Counted from the stretch's first letter, positions 25,283 to 34,710 are shown. The stretch is 64,000 nucleotides of DNA from Duganella sp. CF458 (GCF_900113115.1 NZ_FOOF01000002.1:1-64000); one strand, 5' to 3'. The notes: generated by a model not told the origin, from the letters alone. Made by a program: numbers and translations.

Positions 25283-26080
25283 ATGGAGAGAGAATTGATA
25301 CCTGATGATGTGCGGGCCGAAATCATGCGCCGGCTCGCGGCTGCGGAAGCCGAACATAATGTGCGCGTCCTGCTGGCAGTAGAATCCGGAAGCCGTGCCT
25401 GGGGCTTTGCCTCGCCGAATAGCGATTACGACGTGCGCTTCATTTACGCGCACCCGCGTGATTGGTACGTCGCGGTCGACCTGGAAGAGAAACGCGACGT
25501 TATCGAATACAAGATCGTCGACGAGATCGACATCAATGGCTGGGACATCCGCAAGGCGCTGCGCCTGTTCCGCAAGTCGAACCCTGCTTTCGTCGAATGG
25601 CTTCAATCACCAATTCTTTACCGCTCGCACGGTGGCTTCGCCGAAGGCGCAAGTGGGCTCCTCCCAAGCGTTTATTCGCTCGAGAGTGGGATTTACCACT
25701 ATCGCAATATGGCCAAGACAACCTATCGCGACCATTTGCAGGCCGATGCGGTACGGATGAAGAAATACTTCTACGCTTTGCGACCGCTGCTATGCGTGCG
25801 TTGGCTGGAAAGATATAGCACTCCCGCACCGATTGAATTCGACAAGCTGCTGCATTTGCTGGAGGGCGAAGAAGAACTACTCGGCGCGATCGCGGTACTG
25901 CTCGAAAAGAAAAAAGCTGCGCCGGAGGCTGGCCTGTCCCAGCCGGTGCCTTGTCTGAACCGCTTTATAGAATCTGAGCTCGCGCGGCTCGAATGCCCGG
26001 ACATTGACCATTTCCAGCGTGGCGATGTCAATGCCGGGCTAAACCAGCTATTCCATTCTGTCCTGAGCGAGCAGCCTTAA
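25283..26080 (+). CDS. nucleotidyltransferase (PF10127/RlaP-like, COG3541)
   Basis: 265 residues. The pol-beta nucleotidyltransferase motif is GSRAWGFASPNSDYDVRFIY near 36-55, with the two catalytic acidic residues in DYD. Further family motifs include FRKSNPAFVEWLQSPILY and YHYRNMAKTTYRDHL. This family is related to enzymes proposed in RNA repair, but the present member has no RNA-ligase neighbour. ATG 25283 was chosen; TTG 25295, with GGAGAG just upstream, is an equally good alternative. It is divergent from pepP with about 58 bases between. Confidence 0.83.
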   Translation: MERELIPDDVRAEIMRRLAAAEAEHNVRVLLAVESGSRAWGFASPNSDYDVRFIYAHPRDWYVAVDLEEKRDVIEYKIVDEIDINGWDIRKALRLFRKSNPAFVEWLQSPILYRSHGGFAEGASGLLPSVYSLESGIYHYRNMAKTTYRDHLQADAVRMKKYFYALRPLLCVRWLERYSTPAPIEFDKLLHLLEGEEELLGAIAVLLEKKKAAPEAGLSQPVPCLNRFIESELARLECPDIDHFQRGDVNAGLNQLFHSVLSEQP

Positions 26081-26085
26081 TCCGG

Positions 26086-26892
26086 CTACATGCGCGGCAC
26101 GCCTTCACGGTTGACCGTGATGGTGCGGCCAGGTTCCGACGAGAGCTGGGCGCGGTGCGAAGTGCCGCGGAAATCGTAAGTCACGTCCCAGTATTGCGGG
26201 GTGCGGCTAGGAACCGATTCGCAACGCTGGACATTCTGGGCATACTGGTTGCCAGCGTTGCGGCCGACGTTGGAACCGACCGCCGCACCGGCAATCGCGC
26301 CGCCGACCGTGGCGATGTCACGGCCAGAACCGCCGCCCACCTGGTGGCCCAGCACCCCGCCGATCAAGGCGCCGGCAATGGCGCCAGCGGTGCCGCTGCC
26401 GCCCGAAGCCTCGACCTGCTGGCGTTCCACCCAGCAGCGCTGTTCTGGCGGGCCAACCACCGCGCGGGCGGAAGTGATCGGCGCCTCATAGGTGCGTTCG
26501 CTCGGCCGCATCCGGTATTCATAGTTTGGCTGGGCTACCGGCTCTGGCGCGTAAGCCATTTCGTCCACCCGCCGGCGTGATGGCACGGTGCGGATCGATG
26601 AAATATTGTCGTCCAGGCCCATGCCCTCCAGCGATGCATAGCTGCCGCGCCGCAAAATCTTGCATTCGCCCTGGAAGTTTGGCTGCGAGCACACTTCCCA
26701 GCGACCACGCTCAACCACCACGGACGATGCGCGGTTGTCGAACCCGGCAGAACGCAAATCGCTGATGGAACGCGTCACATTGACCGGACGGCCGCGCCAA
26801 CCCTCGCGCGGATAAAGCGTAAGTTGTGCAAAGGCTTGGGCGCTGACGAGGGCAATTAGCGCCCCCAGCGTAGTTCTGATTGGAAAGTTCAT
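26086..26892 (-). CDS. exported beta/gamma-crystallin-like plus glycine-zipper protein
   Basis: 268 residues. The signal peptide is about 1-22 (AFA-Q). The N-terminal part (about 23-105) is a beta/gamma-crystallin-type domain (LTLYPREGWRGRPVNVTRSISDL; WEVCSQPNFQGECKILRRGSYASL). A linker leads to a glycine-zipper 2TM domain (about 167-215; GAIAGALIGGVLGHQVGGGSGRD and GGAIAGAAVGSNVG) and a C-terminal region with YWDVTYDFRGTSHRAQL. Glycine-zipper domains of this class sit in the envelope. It converges on the nucleotidyltransferase with a 5-base gap. Confidence 0.85.
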   Translation of the reverse strand: MNFPIRTTLGALIALVSAQAFAQLTLYPREGWRGRPVNVTRSISDLRSAGFDNRASSVVVERGRWEVCSQPNFQGECKILRRGSYASLEGMGLDDNISSIRTVPSRRRVDEMAYAPEPVAQPNYEYRMRPSERTYEAPITSARAVVGPPEQRCWVERQQVEASGGSGTAGAIAGALIGGVLGHQVGGGSGRDIATVGGAIAGAAVGSNVGRNAGNQYAQNVQRCESVPSRTPQYWDVTYDFRGTSHRAQLSSEPGRTITVNREGVPRM

Positions 26893-27027
26893 GATGTCCT
26901 CCGATACAGATCAGGTGCGCCCAGCATGCCGCGGCAAACTGGGCTGGTCTGTTCGGGAACACGCCTTACTTAGTAAACTGAACCTCCTGGCTGGGTCGAA
27001 CTCTTCCACCAGCAGCGCCGTTTCCTC

Positions 27028-27711
27028 TCAGGCTTCGAAGCGGCGCAAGCCGTCCAGGTCAAGGATCCTGATGCCGCCGTAGTCCACGCGCAACAGGCCC
27101 TGTTTTTCAAGCACTTGCAGGGCTTGGTTGGCACGTTGGCGCGAGGAGCCCGACAGCAGTCCAACCTCTTCCTGGGAAATCTGCACCAGCCGCTCGATTC
27201 CGGGATACAGGTGGGAATTAAATAGTGATGCCAGGCAGCGTGCAACACGCGTGTCCGGATCCAGCAAGCGCTCGTTTTCCACCATGCCGATGAACTGACC
27301 CAAACGTTCGTTGAGCTGCATCAAGAGGAACCGGGTGAAGGGTAGGCTATTCTCGAGCAGGTAGTGGAAGGTGACGGCCGGCATGCGAGCAATGCGGCTG
27401 TCACGCAGGGTCATGGCGTCATAACGGCGGCATTCGTCTTTCAGTAATGAGCCTTCGCCGAACCAGCCGCCTGGCGGCACCCCAGTAAATGTGACGCTTT
27501 TTCCGTTTGGCGAAAAATTATTCATTTTCACCATGCCCGAAATAATGCCGATCCAATTATCGACAATTTCGCCTTTATGGCAAACGAAGCCGCCCTTGGG
27601 GATGAATTCTTCGTAGCAGGTCGCCTCCACGCGCGCCAATTGTTCCTCTGTGAGCACCGGCGCCCAGGTGGAACTGCGTATGGCTTCGATCAAGCTGGGT
27701 TCTGTTTTCAT
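27028..27711 (-). CDS. Crp/Fnr-family transcriptional regulator
   Basis: 227 residues: an N-terminal cyclic-nucleotide-binding-type beta barrel (about 25-125, GKSVTFTGVPPGGWFGEGSL), a dimerisation helix, and a C-terminal HTH (about 170-215; ISQEEVGLLSGSSRQRANQALQVLEKQGLL). There is no N-terminal four-Cys cluster, so it is not an oxygen-sensing Fnr. The FGEGSL loop lacks the standard cAMP-contact RTA following residues (reads KDECRR), so the effector is uncertain. It is divergent from the acyl-CoA ligase/Liv operon, and the 132-base gap carries an 18-base dyad. Confidence 0.9.
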   Translation of the reverse strand: MKTEPSLIEAIRSSTWAPVLTEEQLARVEATCYEEFIPKGGFVCHKGEIVDNWIGIISGMVKMNNFSPNGKSVTFTGVPPGGWFGEGSLLKDECRRYDAMTLRDSRIARMPAVTFHYLLENSLPFTRFLLMQLNERLGQFIGMVENERLLDPDTRVARCLASLFNSHLYPGIERLVQISQEEVGLLSGSSRQRANQALQVLEKQGLLRVDYGGIRILDLDGLRRFEA

Positions 27712-27741
27712 TGTTGCGTCGCACCATCAAAAGTCGACGAA

Positions 27742-27759
27742 TTGTCTTTGAAATGACAA
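27742..27759. promoter_or_regulatory. dyad TTGTC-N8-GACAA, candidate Crp/Fnr-type site
   Basis: Fourteen of 18 positions are symmetrical (TTGTCnTTnnAAnGACAA). It lies between the divergent crp/fnr-like gene and the ligase/Liv operon, 30 bases upstream of the regulator's start codon, where autoregulation and operon control would be possible. Confidence 0.5.
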
Positions 27760-27843
27760 CTTTGCGACATAGCTCACGCTAATATCATCACACAAAAAGC
27801 GCATCACAACTAAAAAGCGCACCTAAAAATCCAAGGAGACACC

Positions 27844-29766
27844 GTGCAGGATAATCTGACGACCTTCCCTCGCAGGCTGCTTCAGCATGGCAAGGAGCGG
27901 CCGCACAAGCCTGCGTTCCGCGAAAAGGACCTGGGCATCTGGCAGACGTGGGACTGGCAGCAAGTGAATGCCGAAGTGCGCGCACTGGCTTGCGGGCTGG
28001 CGGCAATCGGCTTCCAGCGCGGCATGAACCTGGCCATCATCGGCGACAACCGCCCGCGCCTGTACTGGTCGATGCTGGCGGCGCAATGTTTGGGCGGCGT
28101 GCCGGTGCCGATGTATCAGGATGCCCCGGCGGCCGACCTGGCCTTCGTGCTGGAGAACGCGGAAATCCAGTACGCCATCGTGGAGGACCAGGAGCAGGTC
28201 GACAAGCTGCTCGACTTGTGTGAGCAGTGTCCGGGGATAGCGCATATCGCCTACGAAGACGAGCGGGGCATGCGCAATTACACCCACCAGCAGTTGACGT
28301 CCTATGCCCGCCTGCAGGAACTGGGGCGCGAGTACGACAAGGCGCACCCAGGTTTCTACGAGGCGTCGATCGCCGAGGGCAAGGAGAGCGACAACGCCAT
28401 CATCCTGTACACCTCCGGCACCACCGGCAAACCCAAAGGCGTGTGCCAAACCCATAAGGCTTTGCTGTCTGCGGCCGTTGGCGGCATCGGCTTCGACAAG
28501 CTGACCGATTCCGAGAACGTGCTGTCCTACCTGCCGATGGCGTGGGTGGGCGATTGCCTGTTCTCGTTTGCGCAGGCGCTGACCGCCGGCTTTACCGTCA
28601 ACTGCCCGGAATCGTCGGATACCATCACTACCGACTTGCGCGAAATCGGCCCTTCTTACTATTTCGCGCCGCCGCGCATCTTCGAGAACATGCTGACGCA
28701 AGTGATGATCCGCATGGAAGATGCGGGCACCATCAAGCGCAAGATGTTCCACCACTTCATGGACGTGGCGCGCCGCGTCGGATCGGACATCCTGGACGGA
28801 AAACCGGTGCCGTTGGGCGACCGTATCAGCTACGCCATCGGCAACGCGCTGGTGTATGGGCCTTTGCGCAACGTGCTGGGCATGTCGCGTATCCGTGTTG
28901 CCTACACGGCGGGCGCGGCGATCGGGCCCGACCTGTTCCGCTTCTATCGCTCGATCGGCGTCAACCTGAAGCAGTTCTACGGTTCGACGGAAACCTGCGC
29001 CTACATCTGCCTACAGCCGGATGGCGAGATCAAGTTCGATTCCGTCGGCAAGCCTGCGCCGGGCGTCGAAGTGAAGCTGGCGCAGAACGGCGAGGTGCTG
29101 GTCAAGTCGCCGACCCTGATGCACTGTTATTACAAGCGTCCCGACGCAACGGCCGAAGCGATTGACGGCGAAGGCTACTTCCACACCGGCGACGCCGGCA
29201 TCTTCGACAACGACGGCCACCTGCGCATCATCGACCGCGCGGCCGACGTGGGCAAGATGAACAACGGCGCCATCTTCGCGCCGAACTACATCGAAAACAA
29301 ACTCAAATTCTTCCCCTTCATCAAGGAAGCCGTGGCTTTCGGCCATGAGCGCGACAAGGTGACCGCCTTCATCAACATCGACATGGAGGCTGTGGGCAAC
29401 TGGGCCGAGCGGCGCGGCATTGCCTACTCCGGCTATACCGACCTGGCGGCACACGAACAGACCTACGCGCTGGTCAAGGAGTGCGTGGAAAAGGTTAACG
29501 CCGACCTGGCACAGGAAGCGCTCATGGCGGACACGCAAGTCCACCGGTTCCTGGTGCTGCATAAGGAGCTTGACCCTGACGATGATGAACTGACCCGCAC
29601 CCGCAAAGTGCGCCGCAAGTTCATCGCCGAGAAATACGCGGTGCTGATCGAGGCACTGTACGGCGGCAAGGCTTCGCAATACATCGAAACCCAGGTCAAA
29701 TTCGAGGACGGCCGCACCGGTATGGTGGCGGCTGACCTGCGGATCATGGACCTCAAGGCAGCATAA
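27844..29766 (+). CDS. AMP-forming acyl-CoA ligase (long-chain type)
   Basis: 640 residues of the ANL superfamily, close to the FadD15/COG1022 group. The P-loop IILYTSGTTGKPKG, the PPRIFENMLTQV and FKQFYGSTET-like A5 region (KQFYGSTETCAYIC), and the C-terminal hinge GDAGIFDNDGHLRIIDRAADVGKMNNG are present. It activates a carboxylic acid with ATP and CoA. It begins with GTG 27844 after an AAGGAG site and heads a cluster with a complete Liv-type ABC transporter, so its substrate probably enters through that transporter. Whether this is a fatty, branched-chain or aromatic acid cannot be told. Confidence 0.9.
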   Translation: MQDNLTTFPRRLLQHGKERPHKPAFREKDLGIWQTWDWQQVNAEVRALACGLAAIGFQRGMNLAIIGDNRPRLYWSMLAAQCLGGVPVPMYQDAPAADLAFVLENAEIQYAIVEDQEQVDKLLDLCEQCPGIAHIAYEDERGMRNYTHQQLTSYARLQELGREYDKAHPGFYEASIAEGKESDNAIILYTSGTTGKPKGVCQTHKALLSAAVGGIGFDKLTDSENVLSYLPMAWVGDCLFSFAQALTAGFTVNCPESSDTITTDLREIGPSYYFAPPRIFENMLTQVMIRMEDAGTIKRKMFHHFMDVARRVGSDILDGKPVPLGDRISYAIGNALVYGPLRNVLGMSRIRVAYTAGAAIGPDLFRFYRSIGVNLKQFYGSTETCAYICLQPDGEIKFDSVGKPAPGVEVKLAQNGEVLVKSPTLMHCYYKRPDATAEAIDGEGYFHTGDAGIFDNDGHLRIIDRAADVGKMNNGAIFAPNYIENKLKFFPFIKEAVAFGHERDKVTAFINIDMEAVGNWAERRGIAYSGYTDLAAHEQTYALVKECVEKVNADLAQEALMADTQVHRFLVLHKELDPDDDELTRTRKVRRKFIAEKYAVLIEALYGGKASQYIETQVKFEDGRTGMVAADLRIMDLKAA

Positions 29767-29780
29767 GCGGGGACGCCACC

Positions 29781-30593
29781 ATGCAAATGAATGAACCGGA
29801 AGCCATCACGGCTGGCCGCAAGATCGGCGACGTGATCCTGGACCTGCGCAATATCTCGCTGTCGTTCGGCGGGGTCAAGGCGCTGACCAATATCTCCTTC
29901 GACGTGCGCGAGCACGAAGTCCGTGCCATCATCGGCCCGAACGGGGCTGGCAAGAGCTCGATGCTGAACGTGATCAACGGCGTTTATCGCCCGCAGCAGG
30001 GCGAGATCATCTACCGCGGCCAGCAGCGCAAGAATATGGATTGCTATGCCGCCGCCAAGTCGGGCATCGCGCGCACTTTCCAGAACATCGCACTGTTCAA
30101 AGGCATGACGGTGCTCGACAACATCATGACCGGCCGCAATCTCAAGATGAAGTCGAACTTCCTGCTGCAGGCGCTGTACTGGGGGCCGGCGCGGCGCGAA
30201 GAGATCGCGCATCGCCGCAAATGCGAGGAGGTGATCGACTTCCTCGAAATCCAGCATATCCGCAAGACGCCGGTGGGCCGCTTGCCTTACGGCCTGCAAA
30301 AGCGCGTGGAGCTGGGCCGCGCACTGGCCGCCGAACCGCAAATCCTGTTGCTGGACGAGCCGATGGCGGGCATGAACGTGGAAGAGAAGCAGGACATGTG
30401 CCGCTTTATCCTCGACGTGAATGAGCAATTCGGCACCACCATCGTTCTGATCGAGCACGATATGGGGGTGGTGATGGACATCTCGGACCGTGTGGTGGTG
30501 CTGGATTACGGCAAGAAGATCGGCGACGGCACGCCGGATGAGGTCCGCACCAACCAGGACGTGATCGACGCTTACCTTGGAGTGGCCCACTGA
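29781..30593 (+). CDS. livG: branched-chain amino-acid-type ABC transporter ATPase (LivG)
   Basis: 270 residues. The Walker A IGPNGAGKSS, a LivG-typical long insertion with FKGMTVLDNIMTGR, a signature-like GLQKRVELGRALA, and the Walker B LLLDEPMAGMN are clear. It hydrolyses ATP for solute import across the inner membrane with LivF, LivH and LivM. It begins 14 bases after the ligase gene and its stop overlaps the livH start. LivG-type subunits are shared by transporters of amino acids, urea, and aromatic or other carboxylates, so substrate is open. Confidence 0.9.
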   Translation: MQMNEPEAITAGRKIGDVILDLRNISLSFGGVKALTNISFDVREHEVRAIIGPNGAGKSSMLNVINGVYRPQQGEIIYRGQQRKNMDCYAAAKSGIARTFQNIALFKGMTVLDNIMTGRNLKMKSNFLLQALYWGPARREEIAHRRKCEEVIDFLEIQHIRKTPVGRLPYGLQKRVELGRALAAEPQILLLDEPMAGMNVEEKQDMCRFILDVNEQFGTTIVLIEHDMGVVMDISDRVVVLDYGKKIGDGTPDEVRTNQDVIDAYLGVAH

Positions 30594-31495
30594 TGGATAT
30601 CAATTTCTTTGCCGAAGTGCTGATCGGCGGCCTGCTGTCCGGCGTCATGTACGCCTTGGTGGCCATCGGCTTTGTGCTGATCTACAAGGCATCCGGGGTT
30701 TTCAATTTCGCCCAGGGCGCGATGGTGTTCTTCGCCGCCCTCACCTGCGTAGGCTTCATGGACAAGTTCGGGCTTTCGCTGTGGCTGGCGATTCCGGCGA
30801 CGGTCCTGGCGATGATCATCCTCGGCCTGGCCATCGAGCGTGTCGTATTGCGGCCCCTGGTCAACCAGCCGGAAATCACGCTGTTCATGGCCACCATCGG
30901 CCTGGCCTTCTTCATCGAGGGCCTGGCGCAGCTTATCTGGGGTTCGCAGGTGCACAAGCTGGACATTCCGATCGAGGACGTGCCCAGCGAATACCTTATG
31001 GAAAAGTTCAACATCATCGTTTCCAAGTTCGACCTGACGGCGGCAGCAATCTGCGGCGTGATGGTCGCCCTGCTGGCGGTAATGTTCGCCAAGACCAAAG
31101 TAGGCCGCGCGCTGCGTGCGGTGGCGGACGACCACCAGGCAGCGCAGGCGGTCGGCATCCCGCTGCAGCGCATCTGGGGCATCCTGTGGGCAGTGGCGGG
31201 CATGGTGGCACTGGTGGCCGGCCTGCTGTGGGGCGCACGCAATGGCGTGCAGTTCGCGCTGACCTTCATCGCGCTGAAGGCGTTGCCGGTGCTGATCCTG
31301 GGCGGCTTCACTTCCGTGCCGGGGGCGATTGTCGGCGGGCTGATTATCGGCGCCTCGGAAAAACTGGCTGAAGTCTATATCGGACCGCACGTCGGCGGCG
31401 GTATCGAGGGCTGGTTCCCCTATGTTCTGGCCCTGTTGTTCCTGCTGGTGCGCCCGGAAGGGCTGTTCGGCGAAAAAATCATCCGGAGGATTTGA
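30593..31495 (+). CDS. livH: branched-chain amino-acid-type ABC permease (LivH)
   Basis: 300-residue integral membrane permease with eight or so hydrophobic segments. The N-terminus LLSGVMYALVAIGFVLIYKASGVFNFAQGAMV and the EAA-like stretch AVADDHQAAQAVGIPLQRIWGI are typical of LivH. ATG overlaps the livG stop by one base. It forms the translocation channel together with the product of the next gene. Order ligase-G-H-M-K-F differs from the K-H-M-G-F of classical liv operons. Confidence 0.92.
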   Translation: MDINFFAEVLIGGLLSGVMYALVAIGFVLIYKASGVFNFAQGAMVFFAALTCVGFMDKFGLSLWLAIPATVLAMIILGLAIERVVLRPLVNQPEITLFMATIGLAFFIEGLAQLIWGSQVHKLDIPIEDVPSEYLMEKFNIIVSKFDLTAAAICGVMVALLAVMFAKTKVGRALRAVADDHQAAQAVGIPLQRIWGILWAVAGMVALVAGLLWGARNGVQFALTFIALKALPVLILGGFTSVPGAIVGGLIIGASEKLAEVYIGPHVGGGIEGWFPYVLALLFLLVRPEGLFGEKIIRRI

Positions 31496-31498
31496 GCG

Positions 31499-32557
31499 AT
31501 GTTCTACCGCGAAGCAGGACAATTCAAGACCAGCTACGAGGCGGACGGCCAGATCCTGCCGATCCGCCAGGACCGCATCGCGTTGTTCGCCACGCTGGCG
31601 ATCGCGCTGCTGGTACTGCCGTTGGTGTCGTCGCCTTACATGCTGTCGGCCATCTTCATCCCCTTCCTGATTTTTGCGCTGGCCGCGCTGGGCCTGAACA
31701 TCCTGACCGGTTATGCCGGCCAGCTCTCGCTCGGTACCGCAGCCTTCATGGCGGTCGGCGCGTTCTCGGCCTATAACTTCGTGCTGCGCGTCCCCGGCAT
31801 TCCCGTGTTGCTGGCCTTCGTCCTGGGCGGCCTGTGTGCCGCGATGGTCGGCATGGCTTTTGGCCTGCCTTCGCTGCGCATTCGGGGCTTCTACCTGGCG
31901 GCATCCACCCTGGCGACCCAGTTCTTCGTGGTGTGGTGCCTGACAAAGATCGGCTGGCTGACCAATTACAGCTCCTCCGGTGTGATCACCGCGCAGAAAA
32001 TGGAAATCTTCGGCTATGCCTTCGACACGCCGGAACGCAAATACCTGCTGGTGCTTGCCGTGGTGGCGATCATGGCCCTGCTGGCCAAGAACATGATCCG
32101 CTCCAACGTGGGCCGCTCCTGGATGGCCGTGCGCGACATGGACGTGGCGGCGGAAGTGATCGGCATCCGCCTGATGCGCACCAAGCTGCTGGCGTTCGCG
32201 GTCAGTTCCTTCTACTGCGGCGTGGCCGGCGCCCTGTACGCTTTCGCCTACCTCGGCACGGTGGAGCCGGAAGCCTACAACCTGGACCTGTCCTTCCGCA
32301 TCCTGTTCATGATCATCATCGGCGGCGTCGGCTCGGTGCTCGGCTCATTCCTCGGCTCGGCCTTCATCGTGCTGTTGCCGGTGTTCCTGAACATCTTGGC
32401 CCATACCCTGGCACTGCCAACCACGGTGGCCTCGAACCTTGAACTGATGGTATTCGGCGCCCTGATCATTTTCTTCCTGATCGTGGAACCCCACGGTCTG
32501 GCGCGTTTGTGGCAAATCGGTAAAGAGAAACTCCGCCTGTGGCCATTCCCGCACTGA
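31499..32557 (+). CDS. livM: branched-chain amino-acid-type ABC permease (LivM)
   Basis: 352-residue permease, the second membrane subunit. The LivM hallmark ALGLNILTGYAGQLSLGTAAFMAVGAF and the loop AVRDMDVAAEVIGIRLMRTKLLAF are present. A soluble N-terminal extension of about 30 residues is normal for LivM. It starts 3 bases after the livH stop. Confidence 0.92.
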   Translation: MFYREAGQFKTSYEADGQILPIRQDRIALFATLAIALLVLPLVSSPYMLSAIFIPFLIFALAALGLNILTGYAGQLSLGTAAFMAVGAFSAYNFVLRVPGIPVLLAFVLGGLCAAMVGMAFGLPSLRIRGFYLAASTLATQFFVVWCLTKIGWLTNYSSSGVITAQKMEIFGYAFDTPERKYLLVLAVVAIMALLAKNMIRSNVGRSWMAVRDMDVAAEVIGIRLMRTKLLAFAVSSFYCGVAGALYAFAYLGTVEPEAYNLDLSFRILFMIIIGGVGSVLGSFLGSAFIVLLPVFLNILAHTLALPTTVASNLELMVFGALIIFFLIVEPHGLARLWQIGKEKLRLWPFPH

Positions 32558-32585
32558 GCGGCAACTATAAAACTGGAGACATCAC

Positions 32586-33890
32586 ATGAAATCGTTCGTA
32601 CTTGGCATCGCCGTAGCAAGCAGCATCGTCGCCAGCAGCGCATGGGCGCAAGCAGCCGATCAATTCGTCGCCCTGCCCTCCTACCGCGTCGGTCCTTATG
32701 CGGCGGGTGGTTCCGGCTTTTACGGCGGCATCATCGACTACTTCAACCTGGTCAATGCCAACGGCGGCGTCAACGGCGTGAAAATCAGCTGGGAAGAGTG
32801 CGAGACCGAATACAACCCGTCGCGCGGCGTTGAATGCTATGAGCGCTTGAAAACCAAGAACGGCGGCGCCACTGTCGTCGAACCGCTGTCCACCGGCATT
32901 GCCTACGGCATCCTGGACCGCATCCCGCAGGACAAGATTCCGATGACCACCCTGGGCTACGGGCGTTCCGACGCGGCCAACGGCAAGGTCTTCCCGTATG
33001 TCTTCCCGCTGATCTCCAACTACTGGAGCCAGGCCGCAGCGATGGTGAAGTACCTGGGCGACAAGAGCGGCGGCATGGATAAGCTGAAAGGCAAGAAGAT
33101 CGTCCACCTGTACCACGATTCCGCCTTCGGCAAGGAACCGCTGCCGGTGCTGGAAGCGATGTCCGCGCAATACGGCTTTGAACTGGTCAAGATCCCTGTC
33201 GCGCCGCCGGGCAGCGAACAGCAGTCGCAATGGCTGCAGATCCGCCAGGCCAAGCCGGACTACGTGATCCTGTGGGGGTGGGGCGTGATGAACTCCGTCG
33301 CGATCAAGACCGCGCAGCGCAACGGCTTCCCGCGCGAGAAGATGCTGGGCGTGTGGTGGGCCGGCTCCGAGGAGGATACCGTGCCATCGGGCGACGCTGC
33401 CAAGGGCTACACCTCGATGACGTTCAACACCCCTGGCAATTACCCCTTGCTGGATGAACTGCGCAAGAAGGTCTATGCCGGCGGCAAAGGCAACCTGGCC
33501 GACCAGGCCCGCATCGGCTCGGTGTACCACATGCGCGGCCTGACCGCAGGCGTGATGTATGTGGAAGCAATGCGCGCCGCGCAGGACAAGTTCGGCAAGG
33601 GCAAGGCGGTCACCGGCGAACAAATGCGCTGGGGCTTTGAAAACCTGAACATCGACGAAACGCGCCAGAAGGCACTGGGCGTCCACAACATGTTCCCTAC
33701 CGTGAAGACCTCCTGCGATGACCACGAGGGCTCGGGCGCCGTGAAAGTCCAGCAATGGGATGGCAAGGCCTGGAAGGCCGTCACGCCGAACTGGGTGGTG
33801 GGCGACAAGGTCCTGCTGCGCAAGCTGGTGGATGAATCGTCCGGAAAATACGCCGCCGAAAAGAAAATCACGCCTGCCTGCATGAAATGA
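32586..33890 (+). CDS. livK: Liv-type periplasmic substrate-binding protein
   Basis: 434 residues with a signal peptide (about 1-21, AWA-Q) and the type I periplasmic binding fold used by LivK-like proteins (FYGGIIDYFNLVNANGGVNG; YGRSDAANGKVFPYVFPL; KPDYVILWGWGVMNSVAIKTA). It is longer than LivK (about 370) and resembles the group associated with acyl-CoA ligases. It captures the solute and delivers it to the LivHM channel. Ligand unknown; the neighbouring ligases suggest a carboxylate. Confidence 0.9.
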   Translation: MKSFVLGIAVASSIVASSAWAQAADQFVALPSYRVGPYAAGGSGFYGGIIDYFNLVNANGGVNGVKISWEECETEYNPSRGVECYERLKTKNGGATVVEPLSTGIAYGILDRIPQDKIPMTTLGYGRSDAANGKVFPYVFPLISNYWSQAAAMVKYLGDKSGGMDKLKGKKIVHLYHDSAFGKEPLPVLEAMSAQYGFELVKIPVAPPGSEQQSQWLQIRQAKPDYVILWGWGVMNSVAIKTAQRNGFPREKMLGVWWAGSEEDTVPSGDAAKGYTSMTFNTPGNYPLLDELRKKVYAGGKGNLADQARIGSVYHMRGLTAGVMYVEAMRAAQDKFGKGKAVTGEQMRWGFENLNIDETRQKALGVHNMFPTVKTSCDDHEGSGAVKVQQWDGKAWKAVTPNWVVGDKVLLRKLVDESSGKYAAEKKITPACMK

Positions 33891-33897
33891 GCCGCTT

Positions 33898-34698
33898 ATG
33901 AGCTACCTGTCGGTAAATAACATCGAGGTCATTTACGACCACGTGATCCTGGTCCTGAAAGGCGTGTCATTGCAGGTCCCGCAGGGCAAGATCGTCGCCC
34001 TGCTGGGCGCCAACGGCGCCGGCAAGTCCACCACGCTGAAGACCATTTCGACCTTGTTGCGCGGCGAACGCGGCGACGTGACCAAGGGCGAGGTGCAGTT
34101 CAAGGGCGAGCGCATCGACCAGCTCACGCCGAACGAGCTGGTCAAGCGTGGGCTGTCGCAGGTGATGGAAGGCCGTCACTGCTTCGGCCACCTGACCATC
34201 GAGGAGAATTTGCTGACAGGGGCTTATACGCGCAGTGCGTCGCGCGGCGAAATGAAGGAATCGCTGGAAAAGGTCTACCACTACTTCCCTCGCCTGCGCG
34301 AGCGCCGCAACAGCCAGGCGGGCTACACCTCCGGCGGCGAGCAGCAGATGTGCGCCATCGGCCGTGCACTGATGGCCAAGCCCTCCATGATCTTGCTGGA
34401 CGAACCTTCCATGGGGATTGCGCCACAGATCGTCGAAGAGATCTTCGGCATCGTCAAAGACCTGAATGCGAAAGAGAACGTGTCTTTCCTGCTGGCGGAA
34501 CAGAACACCAACGTGGCGCTGCGCTACGCGGACTTTGGCTACATCCTGGAGAATGGCCGGGTGGTGATGGAAGGCGAAGCCAGCGAACTGGCCAACAACG
34601 AAGACGTCAAGGAGTTCTACCTCGGCATGTCCGGTGCCGGCCGCAAGAGCTTCCGCGACATGAAATTTTACCGGCGCCGCAAACGCTGGTTAGCTTAA
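33898..34698 (+). CDS. livF: branched-chain amino-acid-type ABC transporter ATPase (LivF)
   Basis: 266 residues. Walker A LLGANGAGKS, LivF-style QVMEGRHCFGHLTIEENL, signature TSGGEQQMCAIGRALM and Walker B LLDEPSMG are present. It partners LivG. A C-terminal basic tail of about 25 residues (SFRDMKFYRRRKRW) extends past the typical end. It starts 7 bases after livK. A hairpin-forming palindrome follows in the gap to the next gene. Confidence 0.92.
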   Translation: MSYLSVNNIEVIYDHVILVLKGVSLQVPQGKIVALLGANGAGKSTTLKTISTLLRGERGDVTKGEVQFKGERIDQLTPNELVKRGLSQVMEGRHCFGHLTIEENLLTGAYTRSASRGEMKESLEKVYHYFPRLRERRNSQAGYTSGGEQQMCAIGRALMAKPSMILLDEPSMGIAPQIVEEIFGIVKDLNAKENVSFLLAEQNTNVALRYADFGYILENGRVVMEGEASELANNEDVKEFYLGMSGAGRKSFRDMKFYRRRKRWLA

Positions 34699-34710
34699 CT
34701 CTTAATGACG

